Counted from the stretch's first letter, positions 17,806 through 26,868 are shown. The stretch is 64,000 nucleotides of DNA from Alloscardovia sp963543015 (GCA_963543015.1 CAUTYZ010000010.1:14305-78304), one strand, 5' to 3'. Notes: a model not told the origin generated them from the sequence alone. A program made the numbers and translations.

Positions 17806-19398
17806 ATGAATGACGTAAACTCGACAGCAAATCAGGATGGTCAGCCTATGGATGCGCAAGTTCAGGATGTGCAGGGTGGCGCGCAAGCTCAGGACGGCCA
17901 AAACGTTCAAACTGCAGTACAAACCGCAGCACAAACTGCTCAAGCGGGCAATCCTCAATTCGACCCAGAGCTCGATTCGCAATACGGCGGTTTGAAGCGA
18001 CGTATGTCCTCTCGCCACTTGACCATGATCTCGCTCGGTGGTGTGATTGGAACTGGTCTGTTCGTCAGCTCGGGCGAAACGATTAAGGCAGCGGGTCCTC
18101 TCGGCGCAATTCTCGCGTACGCAGCTGGATCGCTCCTCGTCTACTGTGTGATGCTGTGCTTGGGCGAATTATCCGTCGCAATGCCTTACGCGGGTAGCTT
18201 CCACTTGTATGCCAAGCGCTTTATCGGACCAGGTACGGGCTTTGCAGTAGCAATTTTGTATTGGCTTAACTGGGCGGTCGCGCTCGCATCAGAATTTACA
18301 GCGGCGGGAATGCTCATGAGATACTGGTTCCCGAATTCGCCAGAATGGATATGGTCCGCGCTCTTTATGGCAGCAGTTCTCGCGCTGAACTTGATGAGCG
18401 TACGCACATACGGTGAGTCAGAATTCTGGTTCTCCAGCATTAAGGTGGCGGCAATCGTCGCGTTCATTATCATCGGTGCAGCGGCAATTGTCGGAATCGT
18501 CCCAATGGCTTCCTCAGTAACAGGCACACAAGGCGCTCCATGGTTTAGCAATTTCTACATCGATGGATGGTTCCCAACAGGAATTTTGCCAGTATTCTCG
18601 ACATTGCTGACAGTTATCTTCGCATTCTCAGGAACTGAAGTCGTCGGCGTAGCAGCAGGCGAAACCAAGGATCCACAGACCGCAATCCCACGCGCTGTAC
18701 GCACAACCGTCTTCCGCCTCGTCATCTTCTTCATCGGATCTATCGGCGTGATGGCAGCACTTATCCCATGGCACAAGTCGGGTGTAAGCACCTCGCCATT
18801 CGTCATGGTATTCCAGGCAATTGGCCTTCCATATGCGGCTGACGTGATGAACTTCGTCGTCCTGACAGCAGTCCTTTCTGCAGCAAACTCGGGAATGTAC
18901 GTGTGCGCTCGCATGGTGTGGTCGCTCGGCAAGGAAGACATGCTGTCTCCAAAGCTTGCAAAGACAACGAAGCGTGGTGTGCCAGTGTACGCAGTGCTCG
19001 TCTCCATGGCGGGAAGCATGGTGTGCTTGCTGTCGTCCGTATTTGCGGCAGACACCGTGTACTTGGCGCTTGTGGCGATTTCCGGCTTGGCAACTCTGGT
19101 CGTCTGGGGATCCATCGTTGCGTGCCAAATCCTCTTCAGGCGTTCATTGGATAAGGAAGGAAAGAGCGCGGATTCGCTGCCATACAAGGTGAAGCTCTAT
19201 CCGTTCATCCCAATTTTGGCAATCGTTATGACCATCGTCGTAGCAATCCTCATCCTCTTCGATGAGTCGCAACGCACGACCCTGCTCTACATGATTCCGT
19301 TTACTGTGCTGTGTTATGTGTACTACTACGCAAGGCAGTGGTGGAAGAAGCGCGTGGGGAAGGGCGCTGCGGACGACGTAGCTACAGAGGTTGAGTAA
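17806..19398 (+). CDS. Amino-acid permease, APC family (LysP-like; possibly histidine)
   Basis: A 530-residue, 12-TM proton-coupled amino-acid permease. Residues 1-60 are a Gln/Ala/Asp-rich cytoplasmic tail. TM1 carries SLGGVIGTGLFVSSGETI, and TM3 has GELSVAMPYAGSFHLYAKR. TM6-7 carry FAFSGTEVVGVAAGETKDP, all typical of the LysP/basic amino-acid group of the APC family. SD GGAGATGAAAGAG precedes the ATG. The His-rich leader peptide upstream points to histidine (or a related basic amino acid) as cargo, but that is inference from context; Lys, Arg or S-methylmethionine transport are alternatives. It is the only gene on this transcript, which ends in a strong terminator. Confidence 0.9.
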   Translation: MNDVNSTANQDGQPMDAQVQDVQGGAQAQDGQNVQTAVQTAAQTAQAGNPQFDPELDSQYGGLKRRMSSRHLTMISLGGVIGTGLFVSSGETIKAAGPLGAILAYAAGSLLVYCVMLCLGELSVAMPYAGSFHLYAKRFIGPGTGFAVAILYWLNWAVALASEFTAAGMLMRYWFPNSPEWIWSALFMAAVLALNLMSVRTYGESEFWFSSIKVAAIVAFIIIGAAAIVGIVPMASSVTGTQGAPWFSNFYIDGWFPTGILPVFSTLLTVIFAFSGTEVVGVAAGETKDPQTAIPRAVRTTVFRLVIFFIGSIGVMAALIPWHKSGVSTSPFVMVFQAIGLPYAADVMNFVVLTAVLSAANSGMYVCARMVWSLGKEDMLSPKLAKTTKRGVPVYAVLVSMAGSMVCLLSSVFAADTVYLALVAISGLATLVVWGSIVACQILFRRSLDKEGKSADSLPYKVKLYPFIPILAIVMTIVVAILILFDESQRTTLLYMIPFTVLCYVYYYARQWWKKRVGKGAADDVATEVE

Positions 19399-19437
19399 AA
19401 CGCATAGTCTTCTTATGCAATAATCACGAGATAGTTG

Positions 19438-19469
19438 AGGAGCGGAGAATTTTATTCTTCGCTCCTTTT
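19438..19469 (+). terminator. Terminator after the permease gene
   Basis: Stem AGGAGCG / CGCTCCT with a further GAGAA/TTCTT helix inside, closed by a short A/T loop, then TTTTG. Good intrinsic terminator. Confidence 0.85.
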
Positions 19470-19511
19470 GCTATAGGAGAGGATAGCTGGTTATAAGATT
19501 CTTAGAATGAG

Positions 19512-19523
19512 TAGAATATAAGT
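19512..19523 (+). promoter_or_regulatory. Leaderless-type -10 element of the HAD gene
   Basis: TAGAAT (19512-19517) followed by 6 nt and then the ATG at 19524; there is no SD. This spacing places the transcription start at or next to the start codon, as in actinobacterial leaderless genes. Confidence 0.5.
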
Positions 19524-20744
19524 ATGACTGATGAAAATATGAGTGAAATCGAGGCAGAAGATATGCCTATTCTTGCCATCTGCTACGACTTTGACAAGAC
19601 ACTTTCGCCCGATGATATGCAGGCTCAAGGCTTCATTCAGTCTACATACGGTGATGATCCAGATAGCGTTCGTAACTTTTGGGATGAATCAAACAAACTC
19701 GCCAAGGATAATGATATGGATCAAAACTTGGCTTGGATGTATAAAATGACCCAATACGCTCGGGGAAAAGAAATTTTTAATCGTCAAACGTTAGAAGAAT
19801 ACGGTAGTAAAGTCCAGCTTTTCAAAGGCGTCGAGACATGGTTTGAACGTATCGATGAGTATGGTAAAAATCATGGCGTCGAGGTGGAGCATTACATCAT
19901 CTCATCGGGGCTTAAGGAAATGATTGCTGGAACAGCAATCGCGAAAAAATTTAAACAAATCTATGCTAGTTCATTCTTTTATGATAAAGATGGAATAGCA
20001 GTATGGCCTGCTCGTGCTATCAACTACACTGATAAAACGCAGTATCTTTTTCGCATTGAAAAAGGTGTGCTTGATTCCGACTCGCAAGAGGTGAATAATT
20101 ACTATAAGCCTGATGAAATGCGGGTACCGTTTAGAAATATCGTATACATTGGTGATAGTGCGACGGATATTCCTTGCATGAAGCTTGTTACTGTCAACGG
20201 TGGTCATGCGATTGGTGTTTATAATCCAGAAACGAATGATAAAACTAAAGTATATCGTATGCTCGAAGAAAATCGCATTAAATATTTTACCGAGGCTGAT
20301 TATACAAAGAACTCCAATCTTGAAAAACTTGTTAAAAGAATAATTGACCGTACTAGGGCAAATGAAATTGTGGAAAAAATGCATTATTCTGCTGTCGCTG
20401 AAGTAGATGAGATAAGGCTTAAACAGACAGAGCATGAACGTGACAAGGAAAAGCTAATAGATAGATTAGAAGAGAGCGATAGTTTTAGGAATACACGTAA
20501 TGTTGTTAAAGACCTCATTACAATCCACGATTGGACATATGAAGAAGCTACGGAGTTACTCAAGATAGCAGTGACGAACACCCAGGTGAAGTGGGTTCTT
20601 CACTCGGATGACGTGAAAGAGTTCTATACTCGTCTGATTGAAGACCATAAAGACCGTATCGATGACGATGGCTTAATAGCAGAAGTCAAGAAACTTATGA
20701 GTATGTCTCTTGACGAGAAAATCGCGGAAACCAACGCGGCATAA
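19524..20744 (+). CDS. HAD-superfamily hydrolase (predicted phosphatase) with coiled-coil tail
   Basis: A 406-residue soluble protein. HAD motif I is CYDFDKTLSPDD (nucleophile Asp22 and Asp24), motif II HYIISSG, and motif IV NIVYIGDSATDIPCMK, with a Lys-containing region between; the catalytic set seems complete. A PSP-like cap probably lies at residues 30-100. Residues about 290-345 are highly charged and helical (RLKQTEHERDKEKLIDRLEE), a likely coiled coil beyond the HAD fold. The gene is visibly richer in AAA, ATA, TTT and AGG/AGA codons than its neighbours, which may indicate transfer. It stands alone between terminators. Substrate unknown; HAD family call is firm. Confidence 0.85.
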   Translation: MTDENMSEIEAEDMPILAICYDFDKTLSPDDMQAQGFIQSTYGDDPDSVRNFWDESNKLAKDNDMDQNLAWMYKMTQYARGKEIFNRQTLEEYGSKVQLFKGVETWFERIDEYGKNHGVEVEHYIISSGLKEMIAGTAIAKKFKQIYASSFFYDKDGIAVWPARAINYTDKTQYLFRIEKGVLDSDSQEVNNYYKPDEMRVPFRNIVYIGDSATDIPCMKLVTVNGGHAIGVYNPETNDKTKVYRMLEENRIKYFTEADYTKNSNLEKLVKRIIDRTRANEIVEKMHYSAVAEVDEIRLKQTEHERDKEKLIDRLEESDSFRNTRNVVKDLITIHDWTYEEATELLKIAVTNTQVKWVLHSDDVKEFYTRLIEDHKDRIDDDGLIAEVKKLMSMSLDEKIAETNAA

Positions 20745-20873
20745 GAAATCAAAAAATCAGAATAATGCTTAGTGTGCGGATACAGTGTATTTGACCGTTC
20801 TACGACTACTTCATGCGATACCATAGTAAGGCGCGGGATATTGGAAGTAGCGATGGCAAAATCGCAACTCAGC

Positions 20874-20942
20874 AAGCTAACATTACCGAGATAGCATTAG
20901 CGAGATGTCATCAGCAAGATATCATCAGCAAGATGATATCAG
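20874..20942. repeat. Degenerate 14-bp tandem repeat, about five copies
   Basis: Successive units start at 20874, 20888, 20902, 20916 and 20930. The best-conserved are GAGATGTCATCAGC and AAGATATCATCAGC. It occupies the 296-bp gap ahead of the large membrane-protein gene at 21041. No coding or promoter role is evident. Confidence 0.7.
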
Positions 20943-21040
20943 TGATGTGTCCTCTGTGGAATGTCATGAGAGTTGAGCATGATGAGTGATTCCTGTTCCG
21001 CTGAGACGCTGAGAATCAGACAGCAGAAGAAGGAGCTGAG

Positions 21041-23362
21041 ATGAAGAGCAGTACCACGATGAATCGTGCGAGTGATGCCCCTGATGCGAACGCGGTGAAC
21101 GTAGGTAATTCAGCGAGCGCAAACCGTTCCGCAGATGCCGTGAACGCAGCAAGCACCGCAAGTGCATCAAGCACCTCACACACATGGCTAACGTGGCTCA
21201 AGTGGTTCATGCCGTTGGCAATTATCCTTCTGCTTGAGGCGACTATTTTTAATGCGCCATTCTGGTCTACTCTGCAAAATTCTCCTCAGCAGGTGACTCT
21301 TTCTGCCATTTCTGGCGTGGAAAAGAGCGGCGATGCGTGGAAGGTTCAAGACTCCAATAGTGTCATTCTTGAAGCGAAGCTTCCTCAGAAGTCTCTCGCG
21401 ATAAATACGCTGAACATTTCTCCGACTTCTGCAGGATCCTCAAACGACGCCACCACTGGGCGCAGCTCCCTGTCTGCTGGAAACAATTACTCCGTATCTG
21501 TCTTCGTGAAAGATGCTGCGAATTCCACAGAATTCCTGCCACTTGGTAAGAAAACAATTACTGAGGGACTCCAAGCGACGCATTATGTCACCATTCATCC
21601 TTCTGGGGATGTATCGACTCTTCGTTTGCAGATGAACGATATGTCAAATGGCTCTGAATTCGTCCTGAATAGTATCGTTATCAACCCTCGTACTCCGTTT
21701 AATTTCTCGATTTTACGTGTCGCACTTCTTATCTTCCTGATTTACGGAATGATGCTCTTTGCTCCTTCCCGTGCTATGTATCGTTGGAAGCTTGACCTTA
21801 AGGAAACGAAGCAGAAAGTTATCCTTGGAATTTTCATCGTTGCGACGATTATCGCGCTTTTCGGTATCAGCCGTTTAATGCTTCCAGGTCGCACATTTGG
21901 ACAGCATTTTGCTCTGGATGGGGCAATTATTCACGACGATAATCAAGCGAACTATATGGCAAACGCTCTGATTAACGGTCATGCTTATCTCGATATTGAT
22001 GCGCCTAACTGGATGAAGGACCTCGCTAATCCATACGATGCGTGGGCTCGTGCACACATGTCTCAGCAGACTGGACAGCCTACCTACTGGGATTACGCAT
22101 ACTATAACGGTCATTACTACAGCTATTTCGGTGTGCTTCCTATTATCGCTATTTTCGTACCATTTAAGCTCATTACAGGGCATGATTTGCGTACGGATTA
22201 CGCGGTCGTTCTTTTGGCAGCACTGTTCGTGTGCGCAGCCGTATTCTTCCTCTATCGTCTTTTGAAGAAGTATTTTGCACAATCGACCTTTGGTCAGTAT
22301 CTCCTCTACAGCCTCTTCTTCATTGTCAGCAGTAGCGTCATTACGCAGGTCTACTATGCAAAAATTTATTCGCTTCCAATTCTTACATCGCTTGTCGTAA
22401 CTATGGCTGGTTTGGGATGCTGGCTTGGTGCAGCACGCGTATCTGGCGGTGAAATGGCTGAGAAGGTCGAAGGTGCTGAAAAGTCCGGACAGTCTACGGC
22501 CCAAACGATCAAAACGACCCAAACGACAAAAATTAGCAAGCTTCAGCTCATTCTCGGAGCTGCTCTGCTGACGCTGAACTTGGGCGGTCGTCCATTCTTC
22601 GTCCTTGCGGTTTTGCTCGCATTGCCTATCTTCTGGCCAGAAATTAAGCAGCGTCTCTTCTTCTCCGTGAAGGGCTTGGGAAATACCCTGTGCGTTATCG
22701 TCCCAGTACTCATTATCGGCGCGCTTGCTATGGTGTGGAATTATATTCGCTTCGGCTCCTTCACAAACTTTGGTGCGACATATAACCTCACTGGCTTCGA
22801 TATGGTTCACCGATCGTACGCATGGCAGCGATTGCCTATCGGATTGCTCGAATACTTGGCACAGCCATTGAATATCCAACCAAACTTCCCATATATTTTC
22901 CAAATTGATCATCCAAATGGATTCATGGGGCAAATCATTATGGAACCATACTTTGGTGGTTTCTTCGCATTCGCTCCAGCTGCGCTGCTTGCCTTTGCAC
23001 TGATTCCTATGTGGAAGAAGAAGTCTATTGCGGGCGCTCGCGGTTTCCTCGCTACAAACGCAGGATTTGCTGTACTTCTTATTATGATGGATGCGTTAAT
23101 TGTCGGTATCAATAATCGTTATCACGGTGATTTTGCTTGGCTTATCTGCATTATCGCCATTGTGATGAATTCTGCAATTGTCGCTGAATTCGCTGATGAA
23201 AAGCTGGGCATGGTAACGCAGAAGATCTTCTACGCGCTCGTTATCGTCGGCGTCATCGTAACTTTGTGGAATCTTGTGTCGACAGAACGATATGGAGCTT
23301 TAATTAGTAATAATGCGACGCTCTATCGCATGATTGAGTCCATGTTCTTACCATTCAGCTAG
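21041..23362 (+). CDS. Large multi-pass membrane protein, GT-C glycosyltransferase-like
   Basis: A 773-residue protein. After a polar Ala/Asn/Ser-rich tail (1-45) there is one TM, then an extracytoplasmic beta-rich domain (about 70-220), and then at least ten TM segments with a hydrophilic loop near 465-500. The segment HFALDGAIIHDDNQANYMAN and the following YYNGHYYSYFGVLP are reminiscent of the Asp-containing first outer loop and sugar-site region of GT-C (PMT/GT39/GT83-like) enzymes using polyprenyl-phosphate sugars. SD GAAGGAGC. It is the first of several envelope-glycan genes here. GT-C activity is inference; the family is not one I can name confidently. Confidence 0.7.
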   Translation: MKSSTTMNRASDAPDANAVNVGNSASANRSADAVNAASTASASSTSHTWLTWLKWFMPLAIILLLEATIFNAPFWSTLQNSPQQVTLSAISGVEKSGDAWKVQDSNSVILEAKLPQKSLAINTLNISPTSAGSSNDATTGRSSLSAGNNYSVSVFVKDAANSTEFLPLGKKTITEGLQATHYVTIHPSGDVSTLRLQMNDMSNGSEFVLNSIVINPRTPFNFSILRVALLIFLIYGMMLFAPSRAMYRWKLDLKETKQKVILGIFIVATIIALFGISRLMLPGRTFGQHFALDGAIIHDDNQANYMANALINGHAYLDIDAPNWMKDLANPYDAWARAHMSQQTGQPTYWDYAYYNGHYYSYFGVLPIIAIFVPFKLITGHDLRTDYAVVLLAALFVCAAVFFLYRLLKKYFAQSTFGQYLLYSLFFIVSSSVITQVYYAKIYSLPILTSLVVTMAGLGCWLGAARVSGGEMAEKVEGAEKSGQSTAQTIKTTQTTKISKLQLILGAALLTLNLGGRPFFVLAVLLALPIFWPEIKQRLFFSVKGLGNTLCVIVPVLIIGALAMVWNYIRFGSFTNFGATYNLTGFDMVHRSYAWQRLPIGLLEYLAQPLNIQPNFPYIFQIDHPNGFMGQIIMEPYFGGFFAFAPAALLAFALIPMWKKKSIAGARGFLATNAGFAVLLIMMDALIVGINNRYHGDFAWLICIIAIVMNSAIVAEFADEKLGMVTQKIFYALVIVGVIVTLWNLVSTERYGALISNNATLYRMIESMFLPFS

Positions 23363-23466
23363 CTTCGCATGCTCATATGCGCACGTGCTCGCATGCGCAG
23401 AGCATGAATGAAATTGAACGACAATTAACGGAACTGATATAACCTAAACAAGAGGTGACAAGAAGA

Positions 23467-24663
23467 ATGTCTGAGAACGGATTGCAGACCGTTTCCCCTA
23501 CACGTGCATCGCGTGACGTTCGCGTCGAATTGCTTCGCATTATTGCGATGCTGTTTATCGTGGCATGTCATGCAACGCTGCACTTAACATGGTTGCTGCA
23601 TGTCGAGCAAGGATTGACGCCAACTCTTGGATGGAAGACCGCGATACTCTTCGCCATCGTGCAGTTTGGCCAAGTAGGCGTGAGTATTTTCTTTGCAATT
23701 TCCGGCTACTTCCTCGTGGGCAAGAAATTCACGTGGACGCGACTCTTTAAGCCATGGTTCCAAGTTATCTGCTACACAGTTCTCGCTTTTATCGTTACCG
23801 AATTGGCTTATCTGACTCACCACATGTCTGCAAATATCGCATGGCCAACTACGACTCTCGAGAAGACATTCCTTGTCGCGCGTGCTTTTATGCCAATTAC
23901 TTTTAATGCATACTGGTTCATGACGGCTTACATGATTATGATCTGCTTGTCGCCATTCATTTCTCTTATTTTTGAGTATGCAACGAAGAAGCAAGTCACT
24001 CTTTTGATGACTCTTATGGCAGTTATCGGTTTGTGGGTACTTCTGGGCGGTCGCGTAGCTGAGTGGAATAACATCATTTACGCTTGCCTTGGTTTTATGA
24101 TCGGCGGATGGATTCGTCGATACGCTCCAGCATCGTTGACAAGCCGACAGCGCGGGGCGGCGGTACTAGGAATCGTAGCAATTGCTGCTGCTATGCTCGT
24201 ATTTAATTTTGTGGGATCGCTGAACATTCATGCTGTGACTGTGCTGGGGTGGAGCTCAAGTTTGCATAACGGCATCGTGAGCCCTCCAATGGACGTGGCA
24301 GCGCTTGCAATTGCTGGTCTCTTCTTGCTCCTCTTCACACGTGAGCGTGCTCAGCGTTCTGTAGCGCAGCCGGCAAACGAGTCTGGAAATTCTCTCTGGC
24401 ATCGCATCATTCCTACCATCGCTGGTACTACTTTCGGTATCTATTTGATTCACGAGAATCAGTTTGGCTTCCATATCGTGTGGGGCTTGTGGGAACGAGT
24501 GTGGCCTGCTCCAACTGGCGCGATGAAAATAGTAGCGTTAATCGTCATCGTGCTGGTAACTTTTGTCGTTCTTGGTATCGTGGCGTGGGTCGTGGATACG
24601 GTATTAGTTCATCCGTTGCAAAAGGCAATTATTTCTCGCGTTAATTCGCGTAAGCAGAAGTAA
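23467..24663 (+). CDS. Membrane O-acyltransferase (acyltransferase-3 family)
   Basis: A 398-residue, roughly 10-TM protein with the acyltransferase-3 opening R-x-ELLRIIAMLFIVACHATL, including the conserved Arg and His in TM1, and the SIFFAISGYFLVGKK segment in TM2-3. A mid-protein segment FMPITFNAYWFMTAYMIM also fits. Such proteins move acetyl or similar groups onto glycans across the membrane. The SD-like AGAGGTGA (23451-23458) fits ATG 23467; an in-frame GTG at 23455 lies inside that SD. It follows the GT-C-like gene by about 100 nt, so it probably O-acetylates the same surface polymer (inference). Confidence 0.85.
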   Translation: MSENGLQTVSPTRASRDVRVELLRIIAMLFIVACHATLHLTWLLHVEQGLTPTLGWKTAILFAIVQFGQVGVSIFFAISGYFLVGKKFTWTRLFKPWFQVICYTVLAFIVTELAYLTHHMSANIAWPTTTLEKTFLVARAFMPITFNAYWFMTAYMIMICLSPFISLIFEYATKKQVTLLMTLMAVIGLWVLLGGRVAEWNNIIYACLGFMIGGWIRRYAPASLTSRQRGAAVLGIVAIAAAMLVFNFVGSLNIHAVTVLGWSSSLHNGIVSPPMDVAALAIAGLFLLLFTRERAQRSVAQPANESGNSLWHRIIPTIAGTTFGIYLIHENQFGFHIVWGLWERVWPAPTGAMKIVALIVIVLVTFVVLGIVAWVVDTVLVHPLQKAIISRVNSRKQK

Positions 24664-24686
24664 GAGATAGTACTACGGTATAAGGA

Positions 24687-24721
24687 AACGCTAGGGCATT
24701 GCACCATGCTCTAGCGTTTTA
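24687..24721 (+). terminator. Terminator after the acyltransferase gene
   Basis: AACGCTAG (24687-24694) with CTAGCGTT (24711-24718), an inner GCAT/ATGC pair (24696-24699, 24706-24709) and a terminal T-run. Strong intrinsic terminator. Confidence 0.9.
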
Positions 24722-24782
24722 CTATATGCGCATAAGCCCTCTGAACTCTCGCGTGGAGGCTTTCTCGTGTGCGGCTTCACAT

Positions 24783-24815
24783 AACAAAAAAGGTTTCTGG
24801 AAAACCAGAAACCTT
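24783..24815 (-). terminator. Terminator of the tRNA-Ser transcript
   Basis: On the minus strand, just after the tRNA: AAGGTTTCTGG / CCAGAAACCTT, an 11-bp perfect stem with a TTTT loop, followed by TTTTTTG. Canonical. Confidence 0.93.
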
Positions 24816-24817
24816 GA

Positions 24818-24905
24818 TGGCGGAGAATACGAGATTCGAACTCGTGAGGGCGTGAACCCAACACGCTTTCCAAGCGTGCGCCATAGACCACTAGGCGAAT
24901 TCTCC
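24818..24905 (-). tRNA. tRNA-Ser(GGA)
   Basis: Minus-strand cloverleaf of 88 nt including encoded CCA. The acceptor stem is GGAGAAT/ATTCTCC, discriminator G, anticodon loop CTTGGAAAG with anticodon GGA, and a long variable arm between the anticodon and T arms, as in class II serine tRNAs. T-loop GTTCGAATC is intact. It decodes UCC/UCU. Confidence 0.97.
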
Positions 24906-24945
24906 ATTGTGCTGTCAAAGACAACTTATGTAGTATAACACGAAA

Positions 24946-24969
24946 CGGGGGACTTTAGGAAGTCCCCCG
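24946..24969 (-). terminator. Hairpin after ugpA
   Basis: Perfect 10-bp stem CGGGGGACTT / AAGTCCCCCG with a 4-nt loop, about 75 nt past the ugpA stop on the minus strand; the following TTTC is short. Probable terminator that also separates ugpA from the tRNA-Ser gene. Confidence 0.7.
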
Positions 24970-25041
24970 AAAAGGTGTGTCTATACTACCGACAATGACG
25001 ACGGAAATTATGGCCCAATGAGGCGGACTTTACTGCCAGGG

Positions 25042-26466
25042 TTACTGCCACGTATCAGGTTCGATACCCTGAGCGCCAATGTATTCGCCGTTAGGCACAT
25101 ATGATGGTGTGCCGTCGTCAGTGAGATACGCGTCGCCATAGCAGTGTGTATCGCGACCGAAGGTCCAGTCACCCTCAATTGTCACGCTTGCCGCTGCTGC
25201 CAGAGATGGTACGCCGTATGGGAAGCGCTCGTTAAAGTCATGAATATTCTTGTAGTAGCGCTGATCCAACGAAATATTTGGGAAGATGTAATTGCCATCT
25301 TCCATTTCGTACGAATCCGTAAGATGGAAACGGTCAGAACGCAAAATAAACAAATCTTCCGTTGTTTTCACCGGCAAGAAGCGTGCGCGCGTTACCTCAA
25401 TGCATGTAGCATTATCGAACAAAGAAATTGCCGCACCCATAGCAGTTTCCAGCTGAACGACACGTGTCGTTGCTGAATCTGTCGGGTCGACAGTCTTATT
25501 GTTACGGATAACCGGCAGAGGAAGAATGCCGTTATACTGCTTGAGCACTTTCCTCAAAGCGCTGATACGAATCCAAATATTATTCGTATTGAAGTATGGG
25601 TGTACATGCTCATCCATTGCGATGCTGCGATCATCAGGATGAACCTGGCTCATCTCGCGCAAAGTCAACCGGCCAGTTTCATTATCGACAACGAAATGAC
25701 CGCCCTTACGATCGGCAGGAGTTTTGCGTGATACTTCGACCATGAAATCGCAGCCGGATTGTGCAAAATATCCCGCGATAATGCTCGATGGGCGAGCACC
25801 AAGGTTGTCGGAATTCGAAATGAAAATATATTCAATTCCGTGCTCTTGCAAGTCGTCAAGAATTCCCGACTCCCACAGAGTGGAATACACATCGCCATGT
25901 CCTGGTGGGCACCATTCGAGATCAGGATTTTCTGGATAGGAAATTGGGCGACCGCTATGAGGAACAATTTTTGGTTCGCGATGCTGGATAATTTCCAATG
26001 GAATATCATCCTGATGGAAGCGGCGATTGCGATGAACTGCATTCAGCGAATCTTTCGACGTGCGGAAAGAATTCATCAAAACAAGTGGGAGATTGACCTT
26101 ATGCTGATCGCGCATTCTAACCACTTGGCCAAGAATAATATCCAAGAATCGCATCTGACGAGCCTTATGGCGGCGTACAGGAAGCAATGACTTAGGGCCA
26201 TCGAGACCCATGGATGTACCAAGACCGCCGTTGAGCTTCAAGATAGCCGTCTTCGACAATGCGGTACGGGCGGTACGGGCTGGCATTGTGTCATGGAAAT
26301 CTGCCACTGATGGAATGTCAGTTAACGGAGTGACGTCTGCTTCATGCATCCAACCCACTTCGTCGCCTTCCCAGACTTCGTACATGCGCTGGAACTGTGC
26401 AATAGCGGTATCGCTCATACCCTCTTCGCGCATTTTTTCAATGCATAAGTTCAAGCCGTCTGCCAT
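25042..26466 (-). CDS. ugpA: UTP-glucose-1-phosphate uridylyltransferase (UDPGP type)
   Basis: A 474-residue cytoplasmic enzyme making UDP-glucose from glucose-1-phosphate and UTP. It is of the eukaryotic-like UDPGP family found in bifidobacteria rather than the short GalU type. The nucleotide-binding signature ILKLNGGLGTSMGLDGPKSL begins near residue 75; later landmarks include EWCPPGHGDVYSTLWESG and FISNSDNLGA (uridine and metal binding), and a C-terminal left-handed beta-helix (VTIEGDWTFGRD). SD GGAGG precedes ATG 26464-26466; the frame is open further upstream but without an SD. UDP-glucose feeds UDP-galactose and hence the glf-dependent glycan genes nearby. Operator-like repeats lie just upstream. 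Confidence 0.95.
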   Translation of the reverse strand: MADGLNLCIEKMREEGMSDTAIAQFQRMYEVWEGDEVGWMHEADVTPLTDIPSVADFHDTMPARTARTALSKTAILKLNGGLGTSMGLDGPKSLLPVRRHKARQMRFLDIILGQVVRMRDQHKVNLPLVLMNSFRTSKDSLNAVHRNRRFHQDDIPLEIIQHREPKIVPHSGRPISYPENPDLEWCPPGHGDVYSTLWESGILDDLQEHGIEYIFISNSDNLGARPSSIIAGYFAQSGCDFMVEVSRKTPADRKGGHFVVDNETGRLTLREMSQVHPDDRSIAMDEHVHPYFNTNNIWIRISALRKVLKQYNGILPLPVIRNNKTVDPTDSATTRVVQLETAMGAAISLFDNATCIEVTRARFLPVKTTEDLFILRSDRFHLTDSYEMEDGNYIFPNISLDQRYYKNIHDFNERFPYGVPSLAAAASVTIEGDWTFGRDTHCYGDAYLTDDGTPSYVPNGEYIGAQGIEPDTWQ

Positions 26467-26482
26467 AAGAACCTCCGTAATG

Positions 26483-26516
26483 TGAACATAGTGAATGTTC
26501 AGAATTGAATGTTCAC
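26483..26516 (-). promoter_or_regulatory. Operator-like repeats upstream of ugpA
   Basis: TGAACAT (26483-26489) and ATGTTCA (26495-26501) form a perfect inverted repeat around 5 nt. A third half-site ATGTTCAC lies at 26509-26516, 14 bp from the second. All lie 17-50 bp before the ugpA start codon, over the likely promoter or 5' UTR. The half-site GTGAAC is shared with the palindrome ahead of the MFS gene at 9541-9552. Binding of a sugar-responsive repressor is inference. Confidence 0.5.
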
Positions 26517-26541
26517 TAAGGCTAAGTTTAGCGCAATGCAT

Positions 26542-26637
26542 GAAAAGAGACCGAAAAGAAGACGAAAAGGAGCTGAAAAGACAGTAAAAAGAAAGTGAAA
26601 ATGCTGTGCTCTATACCGCTCTATACTGCTCTATACT
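26542..26637. repeat. Helically phased A-tract tandem array
   Basis: Six 11-bp units beginning (G/A)AAAA start at 26542, 26553, 26564, 26575, 26586 and 26597 (for example GAAAAGAAGAC, GAAAAGGAGCT). They are followed directly by three 10-bp units GCTCTATAC(C/T) at 26608-26637. A-tracts spaced by about one helical turn bend DNA. The array lies upstream of ugpA in its transcription direction, where curved or UP-like DNA could aid the promoter. No gene lies in 26467-26868. Confidence 0.75.
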
Positions 26638-26710
26638 CGGCATGAGCCTAGAGAGTGTAAGTCGCGCGTAGATTGGTCACGCTGTTCCTCATGATGCCGC
26701 TCACGATAGT

Positions 26711-26741
26711 ACTCAAGGATTACTCAAGGATTGCTCAAGGC
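26711..26741. repeat. 11-bp tandem repeat, three copies
   Basis: ACTCAAGGATT, ACTCAAGGATT and GCTCAAGG(CG) run in tandem, in the same intergenic gap as the A-tract array and with the same 11-bp period. Confidence 0.7.
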
Positions 26742-26868
26742 GCTGATAAAGATACTACTGACGACCTTGCTTAAGACACTGCTCGCGAGGTCGGTGACGG
26801 TGGTCTTGATAGACTAGCACTATTACGATTTTAGGAAAGTTGGGTGTGCTCATGGGCTTTTTGCAAAG

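Noticed and set aside
24946..24969. Plus-strand terminator for the acyltransferase gene
   Set aside because: That gene already has a better terminator at 24687-24721; the position after ugpA on the minus strand fits better.
26542..26741. Possible CRISPR array
   Set aside because: Units are 10-11 bp and contiguous, without spacers, and no cas genes are present.
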